Below are positions 51,538 to 60,371 of a stretch of 64,000 bases of DNA, one piece after another. Source of the stretch: Oscillospiraceae bacterium. GTDB taxonomy: Bacteria; Bacillota; Clostridia; Oscillospirales; SIG627. A model generated the notes under the pieces. It saw nothing but the letters and a program-made list of their open reading frames with translations. It was not told the origin of the DNA and made no database searches. The translations under genes and the position numbers were made by a program. The stretch covers positions 354,258 to 418,257 of the forward strand of contig SVQW01000001.1 in NCBI GenBank assembly GCA_015065085.1, read 5' to 3'. Each line of letters begins with the position of its first letter. Position 1 is the stretch's first letter.

Positions 51538-52707
51538 ATGCCAAGAATCATTATACCCAAAGAAGAATTCCAGCGCAGAGTACAGAATGCTGCGGCAAAG
51601 GTACGCGAGTGGGGACTTGACGTACTGGTTGTAAACGGTTCTGAGAGCGACTACGCAAACACAAGATATTTCAGCAATTTCTGGCCTGTATTTGAAAGAT
51701 GCGGTGTTGCAATCGCCGCAAACGGAGACTGCGCGCTGATGGTAGGCCCCGAGAGCGAAATTTTTGCTGCCGACTTCGGTGTAATTGAGAAGATTTTCGT
51801 TCTCCGCGAATACCGCGAATCCGCCAACCCCGCTTATCCCGAGCTGAACCCCTCTAAGTACAGTGATGTATTCAAGGCTCTCGGTGTATCCGGAAAGAAA
51901 ATAAAAATAGGCGTTGCTGCCTGGCTTGATACCAATGTTGTCATGATGGAAGGCCTTAAAGAAACTTATCCCGAAGCTGAAATCGTACGCGCCGACCAAA
52001 TTATGACAGAGCTCCGTTCTGTCAAGTCTGACATTGAGATCGAGTGTCTCAGAGAAGCAACCAGAATCACTCAGCTTGCGACAGAAGCAGTTGTAAATGC
52101 AATCCGTCCCGGTATGACCGAACTTCAGCTGGTTGGTATAGCGCAGAAGACAATTTACGAAAATGGTGCTGAATACGAGGGTCTGCCCATGTACTGCTTC
52201 AGCCAAAAGAGCACTAAGCATGCCATCTCCCGTTCTTCATACAAAGAGATCCAGATGGGCGATATTGTTCAGCTTAACCTTTCTGCCAAGATTAACGGCT
52301 ACAGCCCCAGCATCGGTATGCCTGTAAGCATGGGTAAACTCACCGGTGAAAAGAAGGAGCTTGTTGACTTCTGCCTTGACGCACACATGTGGACTGAAAA
52401 ACAGTTACGCGCCGGTATCATCGCAGGTGATGTTGCAAAGGGATTCAAAAAGCTTTACGATGAAACGGGACACGGAAACAACTTCCTGTATGGTCCCTGC
52501 CACGGTCTCGGTCTTATCGAGGTTGAAGCACCCTGGATGGAAACAATTTCCGACTACGTTCTTCAGAAGAATATGACTTTCCAGATCGACACCTTCGCTA
52601 TGGGCTCCGATTTTGGTTTGAGATGGGAAAAGCCTATCGCAATTGCAGAAAACGGAATCCAGATGCTGGGCGAACAGATCGGAAAAATTTACGAGCTTAC
52701 ATTCTAA
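51538..52707 (+). CDS. M24-fold (pita-bread) protein with incomplete metal site, creatinase-like
   Basis: 389 residues with a creatinase N-terminal domain (about 1-160) and the M24 C-terminal domain. In metal-dependent M24 peptidases the ligands are Asp, Asp, His, Glu, Glu. Here the first Asp position is Asn247 (VQLNLSAKINGY), the second is Ser258 (GYSPSIG), His322 is kept (CHGLGLIE), the next Glu is Asp351 (FQIDTFA) and the last is Glu364. With two ligands lost it may not bind the dinuclear metal centre; creatinase is a known metal-free relative. GGAGG precedes the ATG. It probably hydrolyses a C-N bond in a pathway with the preceding deacetylase-fold protein. Confidence 0.8.
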   Translation: MPRIIIPKEEFQRRVQNAAAKVREWGLDVLVVNGSESDYANTRYFSNFWPVFERCGVAIAANGDCALMVGPESEIFAADFGVIEKIFVLREYRESANPAYPELNPSKYSDVFKALGVSGKKIKIGVAAWLDTNVVMMEGLKETYPEAEIVRADQIMTELRSVKSDIEIECLREATRITQLATEAVVNAIRPGMTELQLVGIAQKTIYENGAEYEGLPMYCFSQKSTKHAISRSSYKEIQMGDIVQLNLSAKINGYSPSIGMPVSMGKLTGEKKELVDFCLDAHMWTEKQLRAGIIAGDVAKGFKKLYDETGHGNNFLYGPCHGLGLIEVEAPWMETISDYVLQKNMTFQIDTFAMGSDFGLRWEKPIAIAENGIQMLGEQIGKIYELTF

Positions 52708-52717
52708 CACACCTTTT

Positions 52718-52750
52718 ACCGGGCAATCACACGGTTGCCCGGTATTTTTA
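52718..52750 (+). terminator. Rho-independent terminator
   Basis: ACCGGGCAA / TTGCCCGGT stem, 8-base loop, then ATTTTTA. Confidence 0.85.
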
Positions 52751-52781
52751 TGTAAAATTATTTATTTTTTGAATTAAATTG

Positions 52782-52810
52782 TTGACTTTTTGCGTTTGCA
52801 GATGTATACT
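52782..52810 (+). promoter_or_regulatory. Promoter of pfkA
   Basis: TTGACT (52782-52787), 17 bp, TATACT (52805-52810). Confidence 0.75.
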
Positions 52811-52842
52811 ATATTTGTTGAAAAAATTAGGAGGATTTTATC

Positions 52843-53913
52843 ATGGCAGAAAAGAAAATCAGAAGAATTGGTGTTTTGACTTCCGGCGGTGACGCATCGG
52901 GTATGAACCCGGCGGTACGCGCTGTTACACGTGCGGCACTTGCAAGTGGCGCAGAGGTTATGGGCATTTTTATGGGCTACAAGGGTCTCATTGACAATGA
53001 GCTCAAGCTCATGAACGAACGTGACGTTTCCAACTTACTCAACATTGGCGGTACAAAGCTTTATTCCGACCGTTGCGATGAATTCCGCTATCTTGAAGGT
53101 CAGCAAAAAGCTGCTGACACTTGCCGCAAAAATAACATCGACGGTATAGTTGCAATTGGCGGTGACGGAACTTTCAGAGGTGCACGTGACCTTACAAAGC
53201 TTGGCATTCCCTGCATCGGTATCCCCGCTACTATTGACAACGATATCACCAGCACTGACTATTCCATTGGTTTCGACACTTCTCTCAACACAGTTATTGA
53301 TATGGTTGACCGTCTTCGTGACACTTGTGAAAGTCACGCGAGATGTAACGTAGTTGAAATAATGGGCAGAGGAGCAGGTTATCTTGCTCTTTACGCAGGT
53401 ATGGCAGTTGGTGCAACCGCTGTTATTCTCGCCGAGAAGCCTTACAACGAGGACAAACTCATCGAGAAAATGATCAACAGCAAAAAATGCGGCAAGCGTA
53501 ACTTTATCATTCTTGTTTCCGAGAATATGCCCAAGGGCTTCTCAGAAGATCTTGTTAAAGTTATTGAAAACCGCACAGGAATCGAAACAAAATTTGCTCG
53601 TCTTGCTCATGTACAGCGTGGTGGCGTCCCTACTTACCGTGACCGCGTTATCCCAACAATGATGGGTAAGAAGGCAGTTGAACTTCTTTACGAGGGCAAG
53701 AGTAATATTGTTGTTTGCTATCGCAATGACATAATTACCTATATGGATATCGACTTTGCACTTGAACTCGACCGCATGTATAAGGGTAAAATGACCCCCG
53801 AAGAACGTGCTGCGCTCAGTGCAGAAGATATTAAGAAAATGGAAGAAATATGTGCCGTAAAGCGTGCTCATTTTGACATGATGTACGATATTAACGAGAC
53901 TGTTTCCATCTGA
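52843..53913 (+). CDS. pfkA: ATP-dependent 6-phosphofructokinase
   Basis: 356 residues. VLTSGGDASGMNPAVRA at the N-terminus, GGDGT at 106-110 (Gly rather than Asp after GGD points to ATP, not pyrophosphate, as phosphoryl donor), IPATIDNDI with catalytic Asp132, VEIMGRGAGYLALY and LAHVQRGGVPTYRDR for fructose-6-phosphate and effector contacts. It catalyses the committed step of glycolysis. Slightly longer than the 320-residue Bacillus type through a C-terminal extension (about 30 residues). AGGAGG lies before the ATG. A small conserved-looking gene follows after four bases. Confidence 0.96.
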   Translation: MAEKKIRRIGVLTSGGDASGMNPAVRAVTRAALASGAEVMGIFMGYKGLIDNELKLMNERDVSNLLNIGGTKLYSDRCDEFRYLEGQQKAADTCRKNNIDGIVAIGGDGTFRGARDLTKLGIPCIGIPATIDNDITSTDYSIGFDTSLNTVIDMVDRLRDTCESHARCNVVEIMGRGAGYLALYAGMAVGATAVILAEKPYNEDKLIEKMINSKKCGKRNFIILVSENMPKGFSEDLVKVIENRTGIETKFARLAHVQRGGVPTYRDRVIPTMMGKKAVELLYEGKSNIVVCYRNDIITYMDIDFALELDRMYKGKMTPEERAALSAEDIKKMEEICAVKRAHFDMMYDINETVSI

Positions 53914-53917
53914 CAGA

Positions 53918-54235
53918 ATGTCGTTTTTTAAAAAAGTTTTCAGAGCAAAACCCACTAAGAGGGAAATTTGCTCGAAGCTTGATAACCGTAAGCTTCAATA
54001 TGTCACCGAACGACTTCCTGACGGAGAAATTGTTGTCGGGAAGTCGGGATATATAAACGTACGTGACGGCCAAATGATAATTTTTTGCGAAGGCAAAAAC
54101 ATTTTCCGCTCGGATATAGATGCTACGGATTGTGCCGATTTATTGAGTCTTGCGGGTGTTATTATCAACGGATTCGACCTTGAAACAGAAAAAGAACGCA
54201 CATTGGTTGCATATTACTTATACTACAGAAAATAA
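53918..54235 (+). CDS. Small unknown protein downstream of pfkA
   Basis: 105 residues, basic at the N-terminus (MSFFKKVFRAKPTKREI), no membrane segment or cysteine motif. The middle reads as alternating strands (GEIVVGKSGYINVRDGQMII, then FCEGKNIFRSDIDATD) and the end as a helix, so a small beta-sandwich or PH-like fold is possible. It begins four bases after the pfkA stop without a clear ribosome site, which implies translational coupling. I recognise no family; a link with phosphofructokinase is suggested only by position. Confidence 0.6.
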   Translation: MSFFKKVFRAKPTKREICSKLDNRKLQYVTERLPDGEIVVGKSGYINVRDGQMIIFCEGKNIFRSDIDATDCADLLSLAGVIINGFDLETEKERTLVAYYLYYRK

Positions 54236-54255
54236 ATCTAAAGTGAGGAAATCGT

Positions 54256-55224
54256 ATGAAATTAGGTGTTTTAACCGTTCCTTTCGGCGATATGCCGCTT
54301 GACGATACGCTGAAATATCTCAAATCTGTCGGTCTTGATGCAGCTGAAATAGGTTGTGGCGGATATCCCGGCAGAGCACACTGCAATCCCGAAATTCTTC
54401 TTTCTGATTCAAAAAAGCTTGATGAATTCAAGAGTACATTTGAAAAGAACGAAATTGAACTTTCAGCACTTGCTTGCCATGTTAATGCTGTACATCCCAA
54501 TAAAACAATAGCAGAACAGCAAAACGATGATCTGGTTAAAGCTATTTTGTTGGCTGAAAAGTTGGGGGTTAAAAAAATCATTACTTTCTCGGGTTGTCCG
54601 GGAGACTGTCCGGAATCAAAATATCCCAACTGGGTTACTTGTCCCTGGCCTGAAGATTTTCTGGCAGTTCTTGACTATCAATGGAACGATGTGCTTATCC
54701 CCTACTGGAAGAAAACAGCAGAATTCGCTCAGGATCACGGTGTAACTCAAATTGCACTTGAAATGCACCCCGGATTCTGCGTATATAACCCAGAAACAAT
54801 GATGAAACTCCGCAATGCCGTCGGAACTACAATGGGCGCCAACTTTGACCCGTCTCACCTCTTCTGGCAAGGAATTGATCCCGTTGAAGCAATTCGCTAT
54901 CTCGGAGATGCAATTTATCACTTCCACGCAAAAGATACCAGAATTGACAGAAGAAATACCGAGGTTAGTGGTGTACTGGACACCAAGCATTATTCGGATG
55001 AAATTAACCGTGCTTGGGTATTCCGCTCAGTCGGATACGGTCATGATATGCAAACCTGGCGTGATATGATTTCGATGCTTCGTCTTGTAGGATATGACCA
55101 TGTTCTCAGTATCGAGCACGAAGACAGTCTTATGACAAACAAGGAAGGCTTTGAGAAAGCTGTTTACTTCCTTAAACAGGCTATGGTAAAGGAACCTAAG
55201 CCTACGGGAATGTTCTGGGCATAA
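54256..55224 (+). CDS. Sugar phosphate isomerase/epimerase-like TIM-barrel protein
   Basis: 322 residues of the xylose-isomerase-like/AP-endonuclease-2 superfamily: an opening LKSVGLDAAEIGCGGYPG, ELSALACHVN, KKIITFSGCPG, QIALEMHPGF with the metal-binding Glu, NFDPSHLFWQG with the Asp-x-x-His ligand pair, YHFHAKDT and a closing LSIEHED with the last Glu. The metal site is complete. Such enzymes isomerise or epimerise keto-sugars or inositol derivatives. AGTGAGGAAA precedes the ATG. The GH78-like gene follows 79 bp later and may feed it. Confidence 0.85.
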   Translation: MKLGVLTVPFGDMPLDDTLKYLKSVGLDAAEIGCGGYPGRAHCNPEILLSDSKKLDEFKSTFEKNEIELSALACHVNAVHPNKTIAEQQNDDLVKAILLAEKLGVKKIITFSGCPGDCPESKYPNWVTCPWPEDFLAVLDYQWNDVLIPYWKKTAEFAQDHGVTQIALEMHPGFCVYNPETMMKLRNAVGTTMGANFDPSHLFWQGIDPVEAIRYLGDAIYHFHAKDTRIDRRNTEVSGVLDTKHYSDEINRAWVFRSVGYGHDMQTWRDMISMLRLVGYDHVLSIEHEDSLMTNKEGFEKAVYFLKQAMVKEPKPTGMFWA

Positions 55225-55244
55225 TTGCATAATTCATTTTTGAT

Positions 55245-55268
55245 GCGGAGAAGCAAATGCTTCTCCGC
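55245..55268. other. Strong hairpin between isomerase and GH78-like genes
   Basis: Perfect 11-bp arms GCGGAGAAGCA / TGCTTCTCCGC with a 2-base centre but no T-run. It is more likely an mRNA-processing, stabilising or attenuating hairpin than a terminator. Confidence 0.6.
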
Positions 55269-55303
55269 GATGCATAGTAAGAGCTTTCACTTTGGAGGAA
55301 TCT

Positions 55304-57616
55304 ATGAATTCTTTTAATTGCGTTGATTCGGGAAAACGTCTCCCTAGTACTAATAGTACCCCAATATGGCTTAACGGTAAAATAGTTAAAAATCAGTATG
55401 TAGACTTTTTGAGAGATATTGAAATAGAACTCGTCGATGAAAAAGCAACCTTTACAATATGTGTCGACTCTGAATATACGTTGTATATTAACGGTCGGTT
55501 TGTTGACTGTGGACAGTATGATGACTACCCCGAGCATAAAGCATATGATGTTTTAAGCATTGGCAGTTTTTTGAAAAAAGGTTCAAACCGTATTTGCATA
55601 AGAGCATATTTTCAAGGTGAGGACAGTATGCAATATGTTACAGGTACGCCTATGCTGATGTATTCTCTCAGTAATGGCAACGAGGAATTTTACAGTTCTT
55701 CCGAGCACGATTTATGTCGTTCTGCAAAAGGATACACATCAGGAGAAAGCGTTGATAAAATCACAATGCAGGTAAGTTTCAGCTTCCATTATGATGCTTC
55801 ACTTGATGATGATTGGTTGATGCCCGGCTATTTAACTGATGAGAACTGGCAAAAACCAATAATACGTAATGATTTGATAGAGAGAATTAAGTTTTATAAA
55901 CGACCTGTTAAAAAACAACTTTTTGGTGAAATTGTTCCTGTTAAATTCCGTGCACAGGGGATTTTCTCGTATGATAAAAACATTAATGGTACTCTAGGCG
56001 ACCGCATGCAGACTGCATTCCTGAGTGCACGCGAAGAAAGCGTTGTATTTGATGGGCTCTCCCCCGCCGTTCCATATGCTGAAAAACCGTATAGATTGCC
56101 AGGTAGCATTAAGATCAATGACAGTCTTAAAAGCGTATACATCATGTTGGATTTAGAGGATCCGGTTTCCGGTCCTTTTGTTCTGGACATTGACACATCG
56201 AAGGGTACACAAATTGATGTGGCATTCGGAGAGCATCTTGATGACCTCCGCGTAAGAGCTTCGGTCGGTGGAAGAAGCTATGCCTTTTCTTATATATGTA
56301 AAGCAGGACGTCAATCGTTTTCACACTATTTTAGACGTGTTGGCGGTCGGTATATGCAGCTTCACATTTACAATATGACTGCGCCTACTATCCTATACTA
56401 TGCCGGCATAAGACCTATGTACTATCCCGTGGAAAACACAGGGATTCTTAATATTTCTGACAATCTTTTCACCGAGATAATGATCGGGTGCGATAAGACG
56501 TTAAAGCTGTGTATGCATGAGCACTACGAAGACTGCCCTTGGCGTGAGCAAGGACTGTATGCAATGGATTCCAGAAATCAGATGTTATCGGGATACTACA
56601 TGTACAACAACAGCGATTTTTCGCTTGCCGGCCTGTCTTTATCTGCCGACAATGCCCGTAAGGACGGCTTATTGCAAAATTGCTCGCCTTCATCCTGGCC
56701 TACAACTATGCCTTCTTTTTCGCTAGAATGGGTATTGTCGCTCAGAGACTTTATCTTGTATACCGGAAGAAAAGATGATGCACATCCTTTGTTTGATAAA
56801 GCCAAAAACATACTTATCGCCGTCGCAAAATATTTTGATGGTAAATTGCTTGTGCCACCGGATGAAAAAACCATTTGGAATTTTTACGAATGGGTTGAAG
56901 GTCTTGATGATTATGACGGTCTCTATCAACACCGCACTGTTTTTCGTCAGTACGATGCCTCGTTAAACGCATTGTTTTGCCTTGCCATGGACGCAATGCA
57001 CTCAATTTCAGATTGGCTTGGTGAAAAATGGAATATTTGTGATGATATAGAGCAATGTATAAGAAATAACTTCTTTGAAGCGTTTTACAACCCCGAAAAT
57101 AAAATGATTTCTTCATATGTTGACTTTGGAAAACACAACGGAAATCATGAACTCACACATGCGTGGGCGTTATTGGCAAATTTAATCCCGGACGAACACA
57201 AAGACGGTTTCAGGAAGCTGCTTGCTCTGGGCGACGGTTCCCTTACTCCATGCACACTGAGTTTTTGTATTTTCAAATATCAGGCGCTTCTGCAGGATTA
57301 CAAATATGCCGATGCCGTATTTAAGGATATCGCCGCAAAATGGGGAAAAATGCTGTACAGCGGAAGTAAAACCTTTTGGGAAACAATAAACGGTGCAGAC
57401 GATTTTGAAAATGCAGGAAGTCTTTGCCATGGCTGGGCTGGAATCCCCGCATACTTTATGTATGCATATCTGTTGGGAATACGTCCTACAAAGCCCGGTT
57501 ATGAGGAATTTGTGATCAATCCTGTTCCACTCAAACAGACAGTAAGCGGAAACGTACTTACACCCATCGGCAAAATCAGCGTTAGCATTGAAAACGGAAT
57601 AGTTGTTAAAAAATAA
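55304..57616 (+). CDS. Alpha-L-rhamnosidase-like glycoside hydrolase (GH78-like)
   Basis: 770 residues from the ATG behind GGAGG, no signal peptide. N-terminal beta domains (residues 1-330) carry TLYINGRFVDCGQYDDYPEH, the lectin-like motif seen in GH78 enzymes; the (alpha/alpha)6 barrel follows with HEHYEDCPWREQGLYAMDSR, the counterpart of the DCPxRDE catalytic motif, and a closing HGWAGIPAYFMYAYLLGI with PGYEEFVINP before a final beta domain. The motif is WREQ where classical rhamnosidases have RDER, so the sugar may not be rhamnose. Cytoplasmic location implies imported oligosaccharides. Confidence 0.75.
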   Translation: MNSFNCVDSGKRLPSTNSTPIWLNGKIVKNQYVDFLRDIEIELVDEKATFTICVDSEYTLYINGRFVDCGQYDDYPEHKAYDVLSIGSFLKKGSNRICIRAYFQGEDSMQYVTGTPMLMYSLSNGNEEFYSSSEHDLCRSAKGYTSGESVDKITMQVSFSFHYDASLDDDWLMPGYLTDENWQKPIIRNDLIERIKFYKRPVKKQLFGEIVPVKFRAQGIFSYDKNINGTLGDRMQTAFLSAREESVVFDGLSPAVPYAEKPYRLPGSIKINDSLKSVYIMLDLEDPVSGPFVLDIDTSKGTQIDVAFGEHLDDLRVRASVGGRSYAFSYICKAGRQSFSHYFRRVGGRYMQLHIYNMTAPTILYYAGIRPMYYPVENTGILNISDNLFTEIMIGCDKTLKLCMHEHYEDCPWREQGLYAMDSRNQMLSGYYMYNNSDFSLAGLSLSADNARKDGLLQNCSPSSWPTTMPSFSLEWVLSLRDFILYTGRKDDAHPLFDKAKNILIAVAKYFDGKLLVPPDEKTIWNFYEWVEGLDDYDGLYQHRTVFRQYDASLNALFCLAMDAMHSISDWLGEKWNICDDIEQCIRNNFFEAFYNPENKMISSYVDFGKHNGNHELTHAWALLANLIPDEHKDGFRKLLALGDGSLTPCTLSFCIFKYQALLQDYKYADAVFKDIAAKWGKMLYSGSKTFWETINGADDFENAGSLCHGWAGIPAYFMYAYLLGIRPTKPGYEEFVINPVPLKQTVSGNVLTPIGKISVSIENGIVVKK

Positions 57617-57624
57617 TGATTCGA

Positions 57625-57665
57625 CAAAAGCGTCGCAGCAAATAAACTGCGACGCTTTTGTAACT
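57625..57665 (+). terminator. Rho-independent terminator
   Basis: 14-bp stem CAAAAGCGTCGCAG / CTGCGACGCTTTTG with an 8-base loop; only a short T-run follows the stem. Confidence 0.75.
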
Positions 57666-57680
57666 ATTATATTAAAACCG

Positions 57681-57709
57681 TTGACAAATGTGGATTCGCG
57701 TTGTAAACT
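57681..57709 (+). promoter_or_regulatory. Promoter of the exported protein gene
   Basis: TTGACA (57681-57686), 17 bp, TAAACT (57704-57709). Confidence 0.65.
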
Positions 57710-57765
57710 GAAAATATATTCAAGGCGGTTATTGATCAAACTTCGGTAAAGGATGTGAAACTATC

Positions 57766-59187
57766 TTGAGAAGCAAAAGATTTTTGTTTATTATATTGGC
57801 GCTTTTGATTTTTGCGTGCGGTTTCTCTGCAATATTTCTGTTTTCAAAATTGTATGACGAAAATGATGTAAATATTTACGGAAAAACATATAGTTCAACA
57901 GAGCTTATTTACCATAACTCTCTTCTTTCCGGTGTGTACACGGCTCATACCCTAAAACCATCTTTTAAGATTGATGAAGACGGAACAGCTTTAATTAAGA
58001 ACTACAATATGGTAGCAAGTGGGACCGGACTGGGGAGTTTTGATTTTGAAAAGCTGGGAAAGCTCAAAGAAGTAAAGCTTACAAAAAAGAACTTTGACAA
58101 TTATTTCAGAGGCGACAAAAAAGCTTGGTCGAGTACCGAAACTCCTGAGAAAATCAGAAAAAGCAATAAAATGTCGTGGGAATTCATTTACGAAAATATC
58201 AACGGTTACAGTGTATACTTTTTATTACAGAACAATAACGATATGTACGCAGTGCTGTGGTATGCTGATTCTGAACGTGTAACCGATGAACATTCAGATG
58301 ATTCGTTTGTCAGATACATGTTTAAAATCCAAGAGTCGGTTCCATTACAATCTTTTGATTTTTCTGAAAATGAAATATACTCTTATTACGATTCAGTTGA
58401 AAAGATTTTTAAACCTAATATCATTCTGTCAAAAGCTGATAACACTTTTCAGTTTACATATTCGTTATACAGCAGTCACATCGGAAGGGGTACATACGAA
58501 TTGACGGAAGAGTATCTGACGTTGTACGACGAGAGAAATACTTATGTATTCAAGACAAGCGGCGAAGATTTTGTTTTTGATGCACAAAAATCATCTCCGA
58601 TACCCAAATTCAGATATTCGGCAGATTCATACGAAGCCCAGTCCCCCGTACCGGACGGCGCAATTTTTAGCCGTTCGGTCGCCCAGTCATATATCGAGGC
58701 ACAAGACATACAGGTAACAGAGCGAAACACGGTTGACAATGCGGTAGGAAGGGCTGTTCTTGCAGAATACGACACAGAGTCTCCCGACGGTCTCATGCGT
58801 GCCGAGAGCCATGTAATACTGAAAGAAGAGAAGTTCAGTCCGACGCCGCCTATATCAGAAGCCACGTCAATCAGTGATTATGTCACTGTATACATTGTAT
58901 TTATGCATCGTACATACAAAGTGGACGGCGGAACATTTGAAACAATTGACAGCACATTTCTCCCAGCAAAGCTTACGTTCGAGGAAAGATATACCGATAA
59001 CGAGCCAAATTATATTTTGACGGATTTTGTTGCTTCGCATAGCGATGATGAGACAAAAGAGCTCTTTCCCGAAGACATAACCGATGATGTGTTGAACTGT
59101 GATAAATACTACACCGAACTAACAATTAAAGCCAACAAAAAAGCAAGCGAACTTTTTGACGATATAATTGATATAAAAAATGATTAA
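57766..59187 (+). CDS. Membrane-anchored or exported protein, unknown
   Basis: 473 residues from a TTG; no in-frame ATG lies nearby, and AAAGGATG is eleven bases upstream. A basic start and a hydrophobic segment (residues 5-28) form a signal anchor; the IFAC piece is not a good lipobox. The rest is extracytoplasmic and beta-rich, with IGRGTYELTEEYLTLYDER and FDAQKSSPIPKFRYS, a pattern I associate with lipocalin-like domains at the C-terminus of Firmicutes BlaR1/M56-type sensors and small lipoproteins. A ligand or cell-wall sensing role is possible but unproven. Single gene, own promoter and terminator. Confidence 0.65.
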   Translation: MRSKRFLFIILALLIFACGFSAIFLFSKLYDENDVNIYGKTYSSTELIYHNSLLSGVYTAHTLKPSFKIDEDGTALIKNYNMVASGTGLGSFDFEKLGKLKEVKLTKKNFDNYFRGDKKAWSSTETPEKIRKSNKMSWEFIYENINGYSVYFLLQNNNDMYAVLWYADSERVTDEHSDDSFVRYMFKIQESVPLQSFDFSENEIYSYYDSVEKIFKPNIILSKADNTFQFTYSLYSSHIGRGTYELTEEYLTLYDERNTYVFKTSGEDFVFDAQKSSPIPKFRYSADSYEAQSPVPDGAIFSRSVAQSYIEAQDIQVTERNTVDNAVGRAVLAEYDTESPDGLMRAESHVILKEEKFSPTPPISEATSISDYVTVYIVFMHRTYKVDGGTFETIDSTFLPAKLTFEERYTDNEPNYILTDFVASHSDDETKELFPEDITDDVLNCDKYYTELTIKANKKASELFDDIIDIKND

Positions 59188-59213
59188 GAAGCAAAAGACG
59201 TCGGTTAAAATTA

Positions 59214-59248
59214 AAAATACGCGCTGAATATATTTCAGCGCGTATTTT
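59214..59248. terminator. Bidirectional Rho-independent terminator
   Basis: AAAATACGCGCTGAA / TTCAGCGCGTATTTT, 15-bp stem; A-run on one side and T-run on the other, between convergent genes. Confidence 0.85.
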
Positions 59249-60371
59249 AATATTCTTCCGCTGTATAACATTTAAGCTTGGGTAACCGTTCACGTAACTT
59301 TTTAATAACACTTGTGTTTATGATGCGACAATAATCTCTTTCAATCAATTCGTCAATGGACAAGAAACCGTTCAACAATTGCAGCAAGTGTCCGGAATCA
59401 ATAATCATATCAGGTTCAGACGAAAGGCGACCGTCAAAACTGAAAATATTGTTATTTGAAGGCAAAATATGATCTACGACACTAACTGTAATGTCATTAA
59501 AACCTGCTAATTCACGCAAGAGAAAAGAAATATCGGCGGCTCCCATCGCACCATTCGGGACAATTTCCGAAGTGAAACCGGCAGGAAGTTTATCCGACAT
59601 ATCGCAGGGCAGTTTTATTAAACACTCTTTTCCGTTACAAAGAAAAATTAGTTTATTGAAAAACTTTTCAAGCATTTCAGTGTTTGGTGCACACACTTCT
59701 TCAACGATGATGCTTTCAACAGACTCTGTAAAGGCACAATAAGCTACGATTCTTTCGCTTTCGGTGATGTACATAACTTTGCCGTCAGACGAGGCATAGT
59801 CATGTAATTTCAATGCCATATTTCTTTTAGAGCGACAAACAGAATTTGAGAATGGTTCGATGCAGCTTTTGTAAGTATCCAGCAGTAAATCAGGTGAAAT
59901 GCGGTCCGCTTCGCAGATCTTTACTTCATCATAAGAAAACGCGGCTGAACTATTTTTCAGTCCGGCGAGGCAAATTTCTGACGAAGTATAGTGCAGATAA
60001 TTAAAATATGCAGTGTGCTTTGCCGGTTTACAAAAAACAGCACTTTCTCCCCTATCGCGCGCATTCTGCATGAATTTCACCAGCACTTTTGACATAAAAC
60101 CGCGTTTTCGGTACTCCGGAAGAGTGGAAACGCCCGACATAATACAGGCGGGAATTCTTTTACCGCGAATATTAAGAGTGTAATGAAAACCTTGAATAAC
60201 ACTGACAATCTTACCGTTCAGTTCTGCTGTTGCACCGCACCCTGCGCACCAGCGTTCGCTAAAAAACCAATCGGTAAACTTATCTGTATCATCAAAGCAT
60301 ATTTTCCACAATTCTTTTACCTGTTCTTTGTCATTGTCACGCAGTGACCTTACAATAACGTTTTCATTCAT
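59247..60371 (-). CDS. GNAT-family acetyltransferase, Eis-like two-domain form
   Basis: 374 residues from the ATG that overlaps the cysK stop by eight bases. Residues 1-150 form the GNAT acetyl-CoA domain, with the pyrophosphate loop in GVSTLPEYRKRGFMSKVL (the R-x-x-G-x region). The remainder, with an ICEADRISPDLLLDTYKSC stretch and a C-terminal dimer-type region, resembles the Eis/DUF4081-like enlarged group rather than a single-domain acetyltransferase. The acceptor is unknown. Co-transcription with cysteine synthase could point to an amine or thiol substrate, but this is a guess. Confidence 0.75.
   Translation of the reverse strand: MNENVIVRSLRDNDKEQVKELWKICFDDTDKFTDWFFSERWCAGCGATAELNGKIVSVIQGFHYTLNIRGKRIPACIMSGVSTLPEYRKRGFMSKVLVKFMQNARDRGESAVFCKPAKHTAYFNYLHYTSSEICLAGLKNSSAAFSYDEVKICEADRISPDLLLDTYKSCIEPFSNSVCRSKRNMALKLHDYASSDGKVMYITESERIVAYCAFTESVESIIVEEVCAPNTEMLEKFFNKLIFLCNGKECLIKLPCDMSDKLPAGFTSEIVPNGAMGAADISFLLRELAGFNDITVSVVDHILPSNNNIFSFDGRLSSEPDMIIDSGHLLQLLNGFLSIDELIERDYCRIINTSVIKKLRERLPKLKCYTAEEY

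Noticed and set aside
51022..52221. 399-codon minus-strand frame across the deacetylase and M24 genes
   Set aside because: It spans two well-supported genes and their gap on the other strand and resembles no protein family.
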